Origin: Nostoc sp. NIES-4103
Lineage (GTDB): Bacteria; Cyanobacteriota; Cyanobacteriia; Cyanobacteriales; Nostocaceae
Direction: 5' to 3'
Assembly: GCF_002368335.1 (NCBI RefSeq)
Contig: NZ_AP018288.1
Coordinates: forward strand, 1,765,355-1,829,354
Length of the DNA: 64,000 nucleotides
The notes beneath the pieces are model-generated. The model was given only the letters and a program-made list of their open reading frames with translations, was not told where the DNA came from and did no database searches. Below, one piece after another: positions 42,766-50,309 of this stretch. A program made the translations under genes and the position numbers. The stretch's first letter is position 1, and each line of letters opens with the position of its first letter.

Positions 42766-44319
42766 ATGACTTTTGCAAAAGCAAATAATCTGAATCAATT
42801 GCTAGACCGACCAGCAAATCCCTGTGTGGTAGTGATTTTTGGTGCAGCTGGAGACTTGACTAAGCGCAAGCTAATCCCTGCCCTCTACAACTTAGCAAGC
42901 AGCAACTTGCTGCCTGAAGAGTTTGCCATAGTGGGTGTCACTCGTGCCCCCATGAGCAGCGAAGATTTTCGTACCCAAATGAGTCGGGATATCGAAAAAT
43001 TCTCCACTAACGACATTGACCCCCAACTGTGGCAGTGGTTTGAGAAACGCCTATATTACTTAGCAGGTGATTTCCAGGACACCGACACCTACAGTCGGCT
43101 CAAAGAATTGCTCATACAGGTTGACCAGGAGTGTGACACCCAAGGCAACTATCTCTACTACCTAGCAACTGCGCCTCAATTCTTCTGTGACATCATCTGG
43201 CAACTAGGCTCTGTTGGTCTTGCCCAAGAAGACGGTTACTGGCGGCGTGTGATTATTGAAAAGCCTTTTGGACACGATTTAGAATCTGCTCGTGCATTGA
43301 ACAAGAACATTAGCACAATTCTCAAAGAAAGTCAAATATACCGGATTGATCACTACCTGGGTAAGGAGACAGTACAGAACATTTTGGTCTTCCGCTTCGG
43401 CAACGGACTGTTTGAACCGATTTGGAATCACCATTATATCGATCATGTACAGATTACAGCTGCTGAGACTGTTGGGGTAGAAGGCAGAGGTGGCTACTAT
43501 GAAGGAGCGGGGGCAATCCGCGATATGGTTCAAAACCATCTATTCCAACTACTGGCGCTGGTGGCAATGGAGCCGCCTGTTTCCTTTGAAGCGGATGCAG
43601 TGCGGGATGAAAAGTCAAAAGTACTCAAGGCAATTCAACCTCTTACACCCCAGGATGTGCTAACTCATACTGTTCGCGGGCAGTACGGCGAAGGCATAGT
43701 CAAGGGACAACATATACCTAATTACCGTTCGGAGTCTCGCGTTGCTCCTAACTCTGGAACGGAAACCTTTACTGCTTTGAAGTTGATGATTGATAACTGG
43801 CGGTGGGCAGATGTACCTTTTTACTTACGTACAGGTAAATCCTTAGCACAGCGAGTCACTGAAATTACCATCCAATTCAAGCGAGTACCAACCTTGCTTT
43901 TTAACAAAACCTCCATTGACCAGCTAGTTCCTAACTTTCTGGTAATTCGTATCCAGCCCAACGAGGGAATTAGTTTACAATTTGGGGCGAAAGTTCCTGG
44001 CCCGACGGTGCGAATGGGGGCGGTGGATATGGATTTTGCTTACACTGACTACTTTAATAGTGCGCCCAGTACTGGCTATGAAACCTTACTCTATGACTGC
44101 ATGATTGGTGATGCAACTCTGTTTCAGAGGGCAGATAATGTGGAATTGGGCTGGAAAGTCGTCAGTCCGATTTTGGATGTCTGGAAAGCTTTGCCACCAC
44201 GTAACTTTCCCAACTATGCCGCAGGCACTTGGGGGCCAAAAGAAGCAGATGAGTTATTACAACGTGATGGTCGCCAGTGGAGAACAAGTGCTGATTTGAG
44301 TTCCCCAGTCAAGCATTGA
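42766..44319 (+). CDS. zwf: Glucose-6-phosphate 1-dehydrogenase
   Basis: A 517-residue G6PDH. The nucleotide site is VVIFGAAGDLTKRKL (22-36), with the catalytic/substrate motif RIDHYLGKETVQN (193-205) and EKPFGHDL. It oxidises glucose 6-phosphate to 6-phosphogluconolactone. Just before the active site, residues 181-192 (NISTILKESQIY) contain no Cys, although redox-regulated cyanobacterial G6PDHs carry a regulatory Cys there (Cys187 in Synechococcus, as I recall). The distal Cys in YDCMIGD is kept. No opcA follows, unlike the standard fbp-tal-zwf-opcA operon. This suggests a paralog free of the usual thioredoxin/OpcA control. Confidence 0.95.
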   Translation: MTFAKANNLNQLLDRPANPCVVVIFGAAGDLTKRKLIPALYNLASSNLLPEEFAIVGVTRAPMSSEDFRTQMSRDIEKFSTNDIDPQLWQWFEKRLYYLAGDFQDTDTYSRLKELLIQVDQECDTQGNYLYYLATAPQFFCDIIWQLGSVGLAQEDGYWRRVIIEKPFGHDLESARALNKNISTILKESQIYRIDHYLGKETVQNILVFRFGNGLFEPIWNHHYIDHVQITAAETVGVEGRGGYYEGAGAIRDMVQNHLFQLLALVAMEPPVSFEADAVRDEKSKVLKAIQPLTPQDVLTHTVRGQYGEGIVKGQHIPNYRSESRVAPNSGTETFTALKLMIDNWRWADVPFYLRTGKSLAQRVTEITIQFKRVPTLLFNKTSIDQLVPNFLVIRIQPNEGISLQFGAKVPGPTVRMGAVDMDFAYTDYFNSAPSTGYETLLYDCMIGDATLFQRADNVELGWKVVSPILDVWKALPPRNFPNYAAGTWGPKEADELLQRDGRQWRTSADLSSPVKH

Positions 44320-44358
44320 GTGAATGCGATCGCCTAAAAAAATAATAGTGACAGCATT

Positions 44359-45282
44359 ATGAATCAAACGATTGAGTTCAAACAATCTCAAATTTCTTTG
44401 CTCGTTGCCGATGTAGACGGCACTTTGGTTACTCGTGAGAAGATATTGACAAATCGCACCCGTACAGCTGTCCAAAAGCTGAATGAGGCTGGTATTATCT
44501 TCACCATCACTAGTGGTCGCCCGCCCTTGGGCATGAAGATGATTGTCGATGCACTGAATTTAACTGCCCCGATCGCAGGCTTTAATGGTGCAGTGTTCTT
44601 TAATTCTGATTTCTCCATTATTGATCAGAATGTACTGACTCAAGCGATCGCTCAGCAGGTGGTTGAAATCATCACTGATCACGGTCTGGATGTTTGGATT
44701 TATCAAGGCAACGATTGGTTTGTACGTGAACGGCACGGTTCTCATGTTGACCGCGAAGAAAAGACAGTGCAATTCTCACCAACTGTTGTATCCAACTTTG
44801 ACGGACTGCTAAACAACGTTGCCAAAATAGTCGGCGTCAGTGATGACACAGAAGCAGTAGCACGATGCGAGGCTGATGTGCAGCAAAAGTTCAGTGGACA
44901 AGTCTGCTGTCAGACCGGCACGAGTTCCCGTGATGGTGAGCAAGTCTCTGCTGCACGTTCCCAGCCCTACTATTTAGATGTCACCCACCCTCGCGCTAAC
45001 AAAGGAGCAGTGATACAACGCCTCTCGGAACTTCTGACAATTCCTACTCACGAGATTGCCACCATTGGGGATATGCCTAACGATGTACCAATGTTTGAAC
45101 AAAGTGGTTTGAGCATTGCTATGGGCAACGCCAGTGTACAAGTGCAGCGCCAGGCCCAGTATGTCACGACTTCCTATGAAGAGGAAGGATTTGCCAATGC
45201 GGTAGAACAGTTTATTTTAGGTGGTAACGGCTCAAAGGCAGTACTCGACCAAAGCTTAAGGCAGTCAGCAGCTACTAGTTAA
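44359..45282 (+). CDS. Cof-type HAD-superfamily phosphatase
   Basis: A 307-residue HAD hydrolase of the Cof class. Motif I is VADVDGTLV (Asp18-Asp20), motif II is FTITSGRPP, and the C-terminal motif IV is ATIGDMPNDVPMFEQSG. The cap of about 100 residues lies between motifs II and III. Such enzymes dephosphorylate small sugar phosphates. It is 39 bp after zwf and directly abuts the zinc-ribbon gene. In context the substrate may be a sugar phosphate of this pathway, for example one that accumulates when flux is unbalanced; that is inference. Confidence 0.88.
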   Translation: MNQTIEFKQSQISLLVADVDGTLVTREKILTNRTRTAVQKLNEAGIIFTITSGRPPLGMKMIVDALNLTAPIAGFNGAVFFNSDFSIIDQNVLTQAIAQQVVEIITDHGLDVWIYQGNDWFVRERHGSHVDREEKTVQFSPTVVSNFDGLLNNVAKIVGVSDDTEAVARCEADVQQKFSGQVCCQTGTSSRDGEQVSAARSQPYYLDVTHPRANKGAVIQRLSELLTIPTHEIATIGDMPNDVPMFEQSGLSIAMGNASVQVQRQAQYVTTSYEEEGFANAVEQFILGGNGSKAVLDQSLRQSAATS

Positions 45283-45501
45283 ATGCTACTAGTTAAATCC
45301 AGACCAACCTTTGAGGGAAAAAATTGTCCTTACTGCTCTGATAGAATGCTGCAACATATTCGGAATAACCATATTTACTGGTTTTGTCGCAGATGTTGGC
45401 AGGAAATGCCGTTGCTAGATGTAAAAACCGATAACTTATTGTCAGCTTCTTTAGTAGCAGAAAGGCAGAGGGCAAAAGGCAGGAAGAAAAAATTTATTTA
45501 G
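45283..45501 (+). CDS. Small zinc-ribbon protein
   Basis: A 72-residue protein with CPYCSDRM and FCRRCWQEMP, a four-Cys zinc ribbon with a spacing seen in small cyanobacterial proteins of unknown function. The ATG immediately follows the HAD stop (no intervening base), so translation is probably coupled. The last dozen residues (Arg/Lys-rich) are encoded by a GGCAGAGGGCAAAAGGCAGG repeat that also forms a hairpin with 45502-45509 just after the stop. Role unknown; a nucleic-acid or protein contact is possible. Confidence 0.75.
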   Translation: MLLVKSRPTFEGKNCPYCSDRMLQHIRNNHIYWFCRRCWQEMPLLDVKTDNLLSASLVAERQRAKGRKKKFI

Positions 45502-45509
45502 CCTCTGCC
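45464..45509. repeat. GGCAGAGG...CCTCTGCC inverted repeat over the zinc-ribbon stop
   Basis: The arms GGCAGAGG (45464-45471) and CCTCTGCC (45502-45509) enclose the end of the small zinc-ribbon gene. It belongs to the GCAGAAGG-type repeats and may act as a weak terminator or processing hairpin before the aldolase gene. Confidence 0.5.
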
Positions 45510-45604
45510 AAAGAGTAGAGAACAACTCAATTTAAAAAATGTATAGCACGAAGCATAGTTTAGGGCAGTGTTGATTGCTCACTGATTTATTTTGGAGAAT
45601 TAAA

Positions 45605-46552
45605 ATGACTCAACAAGTTAAAGAAATTCTTAGTTGGTATGGCAGTGATAATCCCGGAACCCTAACCAACTTGGCACGACTACTCAATCATGGTAAGTTA
45701 GCAGGCACTGGAAAACTAGTTATTTTGCCTGTGGATCAAGGGTTTGAACACGGGCCTGCCCGTAGTTTTGCCGCTAACCCAGCTGCTTACGACCCTCGTT
45801 ATCATTTTGAGTTAGCGATCGCATCAGGCTGCAATGCCTATGCAGCACCTTTAGGATTCCTAGAAGCAGGTGCAAGAGAGTTTGCGGGTGACATTCCCCT
45901 GATTTTGAAAGTTAACGACCATGATGTGCTGATAGATGAAAAAGACCCCAGCCAAGCCTTGACTGCTAGTGTTCAAGATGCCTTGAGACTGGGTTGTGTG
46001 GGAATTGGTTTCACTATCTATCCTGGCTCAACTCATCGATTAGAGATGTATGAACAAATTCGCGCCTACGCTCAAGAGGCAAAACGCCAAGGCTTAGTAG
46101 TAATTATCTGGTCTTACCCACGTGGCTCTGGTTTGAGCAAATTGGGAGAAACTGCAATTGATGTGACCAGCTATGCTGCTCATATTGCTGCCCAACTTGG
46201 TGCCCATATTATCAAAGTGAAACTACCAAGCGCCCATATCGAGCAAGAAGCAGCCCGTAAGGTCTATGAAAAAGAGCAAATCCCAATTGCTACCCTAGAT
46301 GAGCGAGTACGACACATTGTGCAATCTACGTTCAATGGTCGGCGCATTGTGATTTTTTCAGGTGGCCCCACTGAAAGTGATGATGTGTTACTTGATGAAA
46401 TTCGTGCTATCCACAAGGGCGGCGGATTTGGCTCTATCATCGGGCGCAATTCATTTCAACGTCTGAAACCAGATGCACTAAGGCTACTGACTGCAATTAT
46501 GGATATTTACAATGATGAATTAGCTCAGATTCCTAGCCGAGTACTTGCGTAG
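45605..46552 (+). CDS. Class I fructose-bisphosphate aldolase (DhnA type)
   Basis: A 315-residue class I aldolase of the archaeal/FbaB (DhnA) type, cleaving or forming fructose 1,6-bisphosphate through a Schiff-base Lys. Recognisable are VILPVDQGFEHGPARSF, the IPLILKVNDHD strand, TIYPGSTHRLEMYEQI, VIIWSYPRGSGL and HIIKVKLPSAH, with FSGGPTE and GGFGSIIGRN forming the phosphate site. I chose the ATG at 45605 because GGAG lies 6 nt upstream. It ends the first half of the sugar-phosphate cluster. It would connect triose phosphates to the fructose phosphate pool. Confidence 0.92.
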   Translation: MTQQVKEILSWYGSDNPGTLTNLARLLNHGKLAGTGKLVILPVDQGFEHGPARSFAANPAAYDPRYHFELAIASGCNAYAAPLGFLEAGAREFAGDIPLILKVNDHDVLIDEKDPSQALTASVQDALRLGCVGIGFTIYPGSTHRLEMYEQIRAYAQEAKRQGLVVIIWSYPRGSGLSKLGETAIDVTSYAAHIAAQLGAHIIKVKLPSAHIEQEAARKVYEKEQIPIATLDERVRHIVQSTFNGRRIVIFSGGPTESDDVLLDEIRAIHKGGGFGSIIGRNSFQRLKPDALRLLTAIMDIYNDELAQIPSRVLA

Positions 46553-46646
46553 TACTCGACAAGCCAAAATTGCCAGTCGTGTTAGCAAACTCCGCTATGC
46601 TAACAACGGCAACCTTTACAGGTGACCTCGAAAAGCGTAGCGTCTG

Positions 46647-46683
46647 GTGCCACTAGCTCCCCTTCCTTGGGAGCTAGTGGCAC
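46647..46683. terminator. Perfect 15-bp stem-loop after the aldolase gene
   Basis: GTGCCACTAGCTCCC (46647-46661) pairs perfectly with 46669-46683 around a 7-nt loop. No T-run follows, so it may be a dispersed palindrome or a mRNA 3'-stabilising hairpin rather than a classical terminator. Confidence 0.45.
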
Positions 46684-46769
46684 TCTTTGGGAGAAGACAC
46701 GGCTTAGCTACGCTAACGCCGCTACCAGTTGAACTTTTAACTTTACTAATCAAGCAAATATTTAGCTAA

Positions 46770-46961
46770 TATAGCCGTCGCCATTAGTGTTAGGACATCA
46801 ACAGATAATAAAACCTAGACACAAAAAGACTTTTCACCCATTACCCCTAATCCCCAACGCCACTTGCTTCAAGCCGGGAAACCCGTCCAACGCAGTGGCT
46901 CCTCCCTGCGGTCGTGGGGGCCCCGAGTTCCCCAGTCCCTAGTCCCCAGTCCCCAGCTATA
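46770..46961. mobile_element. Dispersed repeat with TATAGC / GCTATA ends, copy B with internal insertion
   Basis: The start matches copy A (24819-24923) for about 75 bases, and the end (AGTCCCCAGCTATA) also matches. Between them is extra sequence including GCCACTTGCTTCAAG...CAACGCAGTGGC, a small palindromic repeat also seen inside 3406-3607. Confidence 0.6.
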
Positions 46962-47652
46962 ACTATATAAATTTACAGTTTTGGGATTGAGTTAACTTAA
47001 TTAAACTTGACTATTTTTCACAAATTTAACAAGTTAAGTTCATGATTTTAAGGAAAACTTATTTAATTTGTGTAAAAAATAACTTAAAATACTTGACTTT
47101 TTTTGGAAAAATTACTGAAGGAAGTGGTTGATAGTAATTTTTATATTACTCCACAGATAGAAATGTGAAGAAGACGGAAAGCAGAAAGTAGGATTTTTGA
47201 TGAGGTTGAAGCCCCATCTTATTCCTAGCTACCAAATCGGAGATTTTGGTGGGGGACTTAAATCCTTGCTTCTTCCTCTATGAGACGCTGCACGAACAGT
47301 CGCCAGAAGTTTAACATTGTAAAAATTTACTAGTAAAAATTGTTACTTACACTAAAACTTACTAACTTCAGTCTCATCACACTTAACAAAATATTTTATT
47401 TAGACTGTAGTCTTTTTTGTTATGCATAATTTCTCAGCATTTTGTAGTAAAACTTCAAAATAAACTTGAAGTTATATTAAAACTTCGTCATAAAAGATCA
47501 TAAGTTTCCTCTTAAAATACTGAACTTTGCTGGTGATTATTTCTCAGAATAGACAAACTAAATTTATCCTCTCAGCCATGAGAATTACTACAAACTTAAA
47601 CCAAGACCTATCATCGGCTCATTAAGCTATTAGCCGAGCTAGTAGGATTCAT

Positions 47653-47679
47653 CTTGTTTGTTACATATCGCGAAACAAG
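47653..47679. promoter_or_regulatory. Inverted repeat, possible operator
   Basis: CTTGTTT (47653-47659) and AAACAAG (47673-47679) are separated by 13 bases, about 40 bp before the next start codon. The size fits a dimeric repressor site. No regulator gene is visible nearby. Confidence 0.3.
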
Positions 47680-47718
47680 TTTACAGAGTCTATAAGAATA
47701 TAACCATAAGGTAAGTTC

Positions 47719-47922
47719 ATGGATTTACATTTAGGTGATCAACGAGTTCTTATTATGGGTAGTAGTGGGCTTGGTGCAGCGATCGCACTCGCTTTAGCAG
47801 CAGTTGCTGAAAATGTTCGCGGTACAGTCGTTTCTGGCTACGGACATTTTATTCCTGAAGAGCGTCTAGAGTACCTGAAGTCACAGCTACTCCAGTTCTT
47901 GGCTGAGGATTATAAATCCTAA
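47719..47922 (+). pseudogene. Chimeric mini-ORF: SDR start fused to alpha/beta-hydrolase end
   Basis: A 67-residue open frame with a good start (AAGG 8 nt upstream). Residues 1-27 (LGDQRVLIMGSSGLGAAIAL) look like the first strand-helix of a short-chain dehydrogenase. Residues 28-67 (ENVRGTVVSGYGHFIPEERL and so on) look like the C-terminal catalytic-His segment of an alpha/beta hydrolase (GHFIPEE). Neither fold can form. I infer an internal deletion that joined two former neighbour genes in frame. It directly precedes the epimerase-like gene by 38 nt, so it may survive as a translated leader. Confidence 0.6.
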
Positions 47923-47960
47923 TTCTATCCGAACTTATAGAAAGGCATAAAGCGTAACTT

Positions 47961-49028
47961 ATGTACACGCACGGAAGAAAAGAGGGTTGTCGCATTAGTT
48001 TAGATTACACCTACAAGAGTATGCAAATTGCATACTTGGAGAACGAGTTACTGCGGGTCGGCATACTACTGGAGAAAGGTGCAGACATCTTTGACTTCAC
48101 CTACAAGCCTCACGACTTGGACTTCATGTGGCAATCACCGATTCCCATGCGACGCCCCTTTGTTGCTACTAGTGCGCTACCCGAAGGAGCTTTCCATGAT
48201 AACTACTACGGTGGTTGGCAGGAGGTACTACCATCAGCAGGATGGGCAGCAGAACCCTATATGGGCACTTCTCAAGGTCTGCATGGTGAATTAGCACTCC
48301 TCCCTTTTGAGGCTAATATCTCTAAAGACACCAAAGAACAAGTCACTTTATACACGCGTGTATGTCTTTACCGTTCACCGTTAATACTTGAGCGCACGAT
48401 GTCACTCAAACGTGGTATTGCTGCTCTGTTTATCCATGAACGTCTTGTTAACGAATCAATAGGTGAATTCGCCATCATGTGGGGTCATCATCCTGCTATT
48501 GGAGAGCCATTCTTGGATGATAGTTGCATAGTTCAGACCCCAGCTTCCAAAGTTGAAGTGATGGCTTACCATAAAAATGGTCTGTGGGAACCAGGAGGAG
48601 ATTATGATTTCCCTCAAGTCAAAAACCGACGCACTGGAGTAACACAAGACATTACTTCTATACTCTCTAGGGAAACTAGATCGGTTGATGTCGTCTTTTT
48701 CAAAGAATTAACCGAAGGTTGGTACGGTTTAACTAATCGAAGGAAAGGTGTAGGCTTTGGGATGGTTTGGGACAAAGATCTGTTTAAATATCTTTGGATG
48801 TGGCAGGTCTACGGTGGACATACTGATTATCCCTGGTATGGGCGTACATATAACTGCGCTCTTGAGCCATTCACTAGTTTTCCTCCTTCTGGAATCAACA
48901 ATGCTGTTAAGAACGGTACAGCATTGATCATGAAACCAGGCGAAGTCATTGAAACAGAATTAGTTGCTGTTGCTTACGAAGGAGAAGGTGTCAAACGTAT
49001 TACTCCCGATGGAGTTGTGGAGCAATAG
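47961..49028 (+). CDS. Aldose-1-epimerase-like (galactose mutarotase-fold) protein
   Basis: A 355-residue beta-sandwich sugar-binding protein of the DUF4432/aldose-epimerase-like group. Its start (YTHGRKEGCRISLDYTYKSM, then LENELLRVGILLEKGADIFD) and DFMWQSPIPMRRP match cyanobacterial members, so I keep the ATG at 47961. GGWQEVLPSAG and MWGHHPAIGEPFLDD contribute probable active-site His and Glu residues. Such enzymes interconvert sugar anomers or bind glycans. It lies next to an SDR in the second half of the sugar-phosphate cluster. Substrate unknown. Confidence 0.75.
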   Translation: MYTHGRKEGCRISLDYTYKSMQIAYLENELLRVGILLEKGADIFDFTYKPHDLDFMWQSPIPMRRPFVATSALPEGAFHDNYYGGWQEVLPSAGWAAEPYMGTSQGLHGELALLPFEANISKDTKEQVTLYTRVCLYRSPLILERTMSLKRGIAALFIHERLVNESIGEFAIMWGHHPAIGEPFLDDSCIVQTPASKVEVMAYHKNGLWEPGGDYDFPQVKNRRTGVTQDITSILSRETRSVDVVFFKELTEGWYGLTNRRKGVGFGMVWDKDLFKYLWMWQVYGGHTDYPWYGRTYNCALEPFTSFPPSGINNAVKNGTALIMKPGEVIETELVAVAYEGEGVKRITPDGVVEQ

Positions 49029-49357
49029 TAACAGACTCTTGGTCATTTTACGATGGGTTCAACCCGCACCCCTAAAACCTTAATTTTGGGTTGCTTTCCC
49101 AGCCAGCACTTTATTGCAGGCTCTTAGCTAAAGTGTGTTTCAACGCACTGAAATTCAAGACATATAAGATGAATTGGGGCTATGGGTTAGACTCCTGATC
49201 AATTTGCCAATAGTCGGACGAATGGTACTAGAGTAGCAAATTGCAAATAGTGAATCGGAATGCGATCGCTATTTCCACGACTCCCAAAACTGTGATTTTT
49301 TTGTTCAGATGGGTAAATTTTAATCCTTAAAAATAGTGAATTTAGTGAGGCTGAATC
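49029..49357. other. Gap between epimerase-like and SDR genes
   Basis: About 330 bp with one HIP1-type GCGATCGC (about 49262). No repeats or gene recognised. Confidence 0.4.
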
Positions 49358-50131
49358 ATGAAACTAAAAGATAAAGTTGCTATTGTAACTGGTGGTTCAA
49401 AAGGCATTGGCTGGGGAGTTGCTACAGTTTTTGCCGAACAAGGAGCCAAAGTTAGTGTTGTGGCTCGTGATGCAAAAGCGGGTGAGCAAACAGCTCAGGA
49501 AATTCGCGACAAAGGCGGTGAAGCTATCTTCATTCCCTGCGATATTTCCAACGAAGAGGAAGTTAAAACAATGGTCGCAACTACCATTGATGCTTTTGGG
49601 CAAATAGACATCTTAGTCAATAACGCAGGTGTTGGGGTTTACAAGTCAGTATTGGATACCACAAGCGAGGAATGGGATCGTTGTTTAGCTATTGACCTCA
49701 AAGGAGCCTTTCTCTGCTCCAAATATACGATTCCTCATATGCAGGCGATTGGTAAAGGTGTGATTATCAATATGTCTTCAGTACACTCTCATGCCACAGT
49801 TAACAGTGTTGCACCATATGCAGCTTCTAAAGGTGGGATGACTGCCTTAACCCGTAACATGGCTATTGACTATGGCCCAACCATTCGGGTCAATTCAATT
49901 GCTCCTGGCTGGGTATGGACACCTCTAATTGAAAACCTCTTCAATAGCTATGACAACCCAGTTCAACAACGAGAATTAGTGGAAAAGAGGCAGGTGATGA
50001 AGCGCCTCGGTACTCCTGAAGATATCGGTAATGCTGCTGCTTTCCTTGCTAGTGACGAGGCATCTTTCATTACTGGCACACAACTGTTTGTAGATGGTGG
50101 TCTGACATGTGTGCTTGAAGATTCTTGGTAA
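49358..50131 (+). CDS. Short-chain dehydrogenase/reductase
   Basis: A 257-residue classical SDR. The cofactor motif TGGSKGIG (11-18), NNAG (88-91), catalytic Ser140-141 region, Tyr154 and Lys158 (YAASK) are all intact, as is the C-terminal FITGTQLFVDGGL. Arg37 after the second strand (VVARDAK) favours NADP(H). The closest-looking functional group is glucose/gluconate-type dehydrogenases, so a sugar or small alcohol/aldehyde substrate is plausible. Transcribed with the epimerase-like gene and the GlcG-VOC fusion. The chimeric mini-ORF upstream carries the start of a different SDR. Confidence 0.88.
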   Translation: MKLKDKVAIVTGGSKGIGWGVATVFAEQGAKVSVVARDAKAGEQTAQEIRDKGGEAIFIPCDISNEEEVKTMVATTIDAFGQIDILVNNAGVGVYKSVLDTTSEEWDRCLAIDLKGAFLCSKYTIPHMQAIGKGVIINMSSVHSHATVNSVAPYAASKGGMTALTRNMAIDYGPTIRVNSIAPGWVWTPLIENLFNSYDNPVQQRELVEKRQVMKRLGTPEDIGNAAAFLASDEASFITGTQLFVDGGLTCVLEDSW

Positions 50132-50158
50132 AGCAGAAAAACACAAATACGAAGAGTA

Positions 50159-50248
50159 ATACCAATTCGTAATTCGTAATTAAAAAATTCAGGTATAGTC
50201 TGGGTTTTGGCGGAGCGAATGTGTTGCCTGATTTGAAATAATTGGTAT
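50159..50248. mobile_element. 90-bp MITE-like element, ATACCAATT ends
   Basis: Perfect 9-bp inverted ends ATACCAATT (50159-50167) and AATTGGTAT (50240-50248), with ATTCGTA heptamers just inside the left end. Confidence 0.55.
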
Positions 50249-50309
50249 AAAGTTGCACTGATCACCTAAATATCACAAAAAACAGCAAAATTGAGAATCA
50301 CTAATTGCC

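Larger units (their letters stand above)
46553..47718. other. 1.17 kb intergenic region within the sugar-phosphate cluster
   Basis: No gene is visible. The features are a perfect 15-bp hairpin (46647-46683), the dispersed repeat copy B (46770-46961), a long AT-rich stretch (46980-47640) and an inverted repeat just before the next open frame (47653-47679). The position between the two halves of the cluster suggests that the second half has its own promoter and regulation. Confidence 0.55.
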
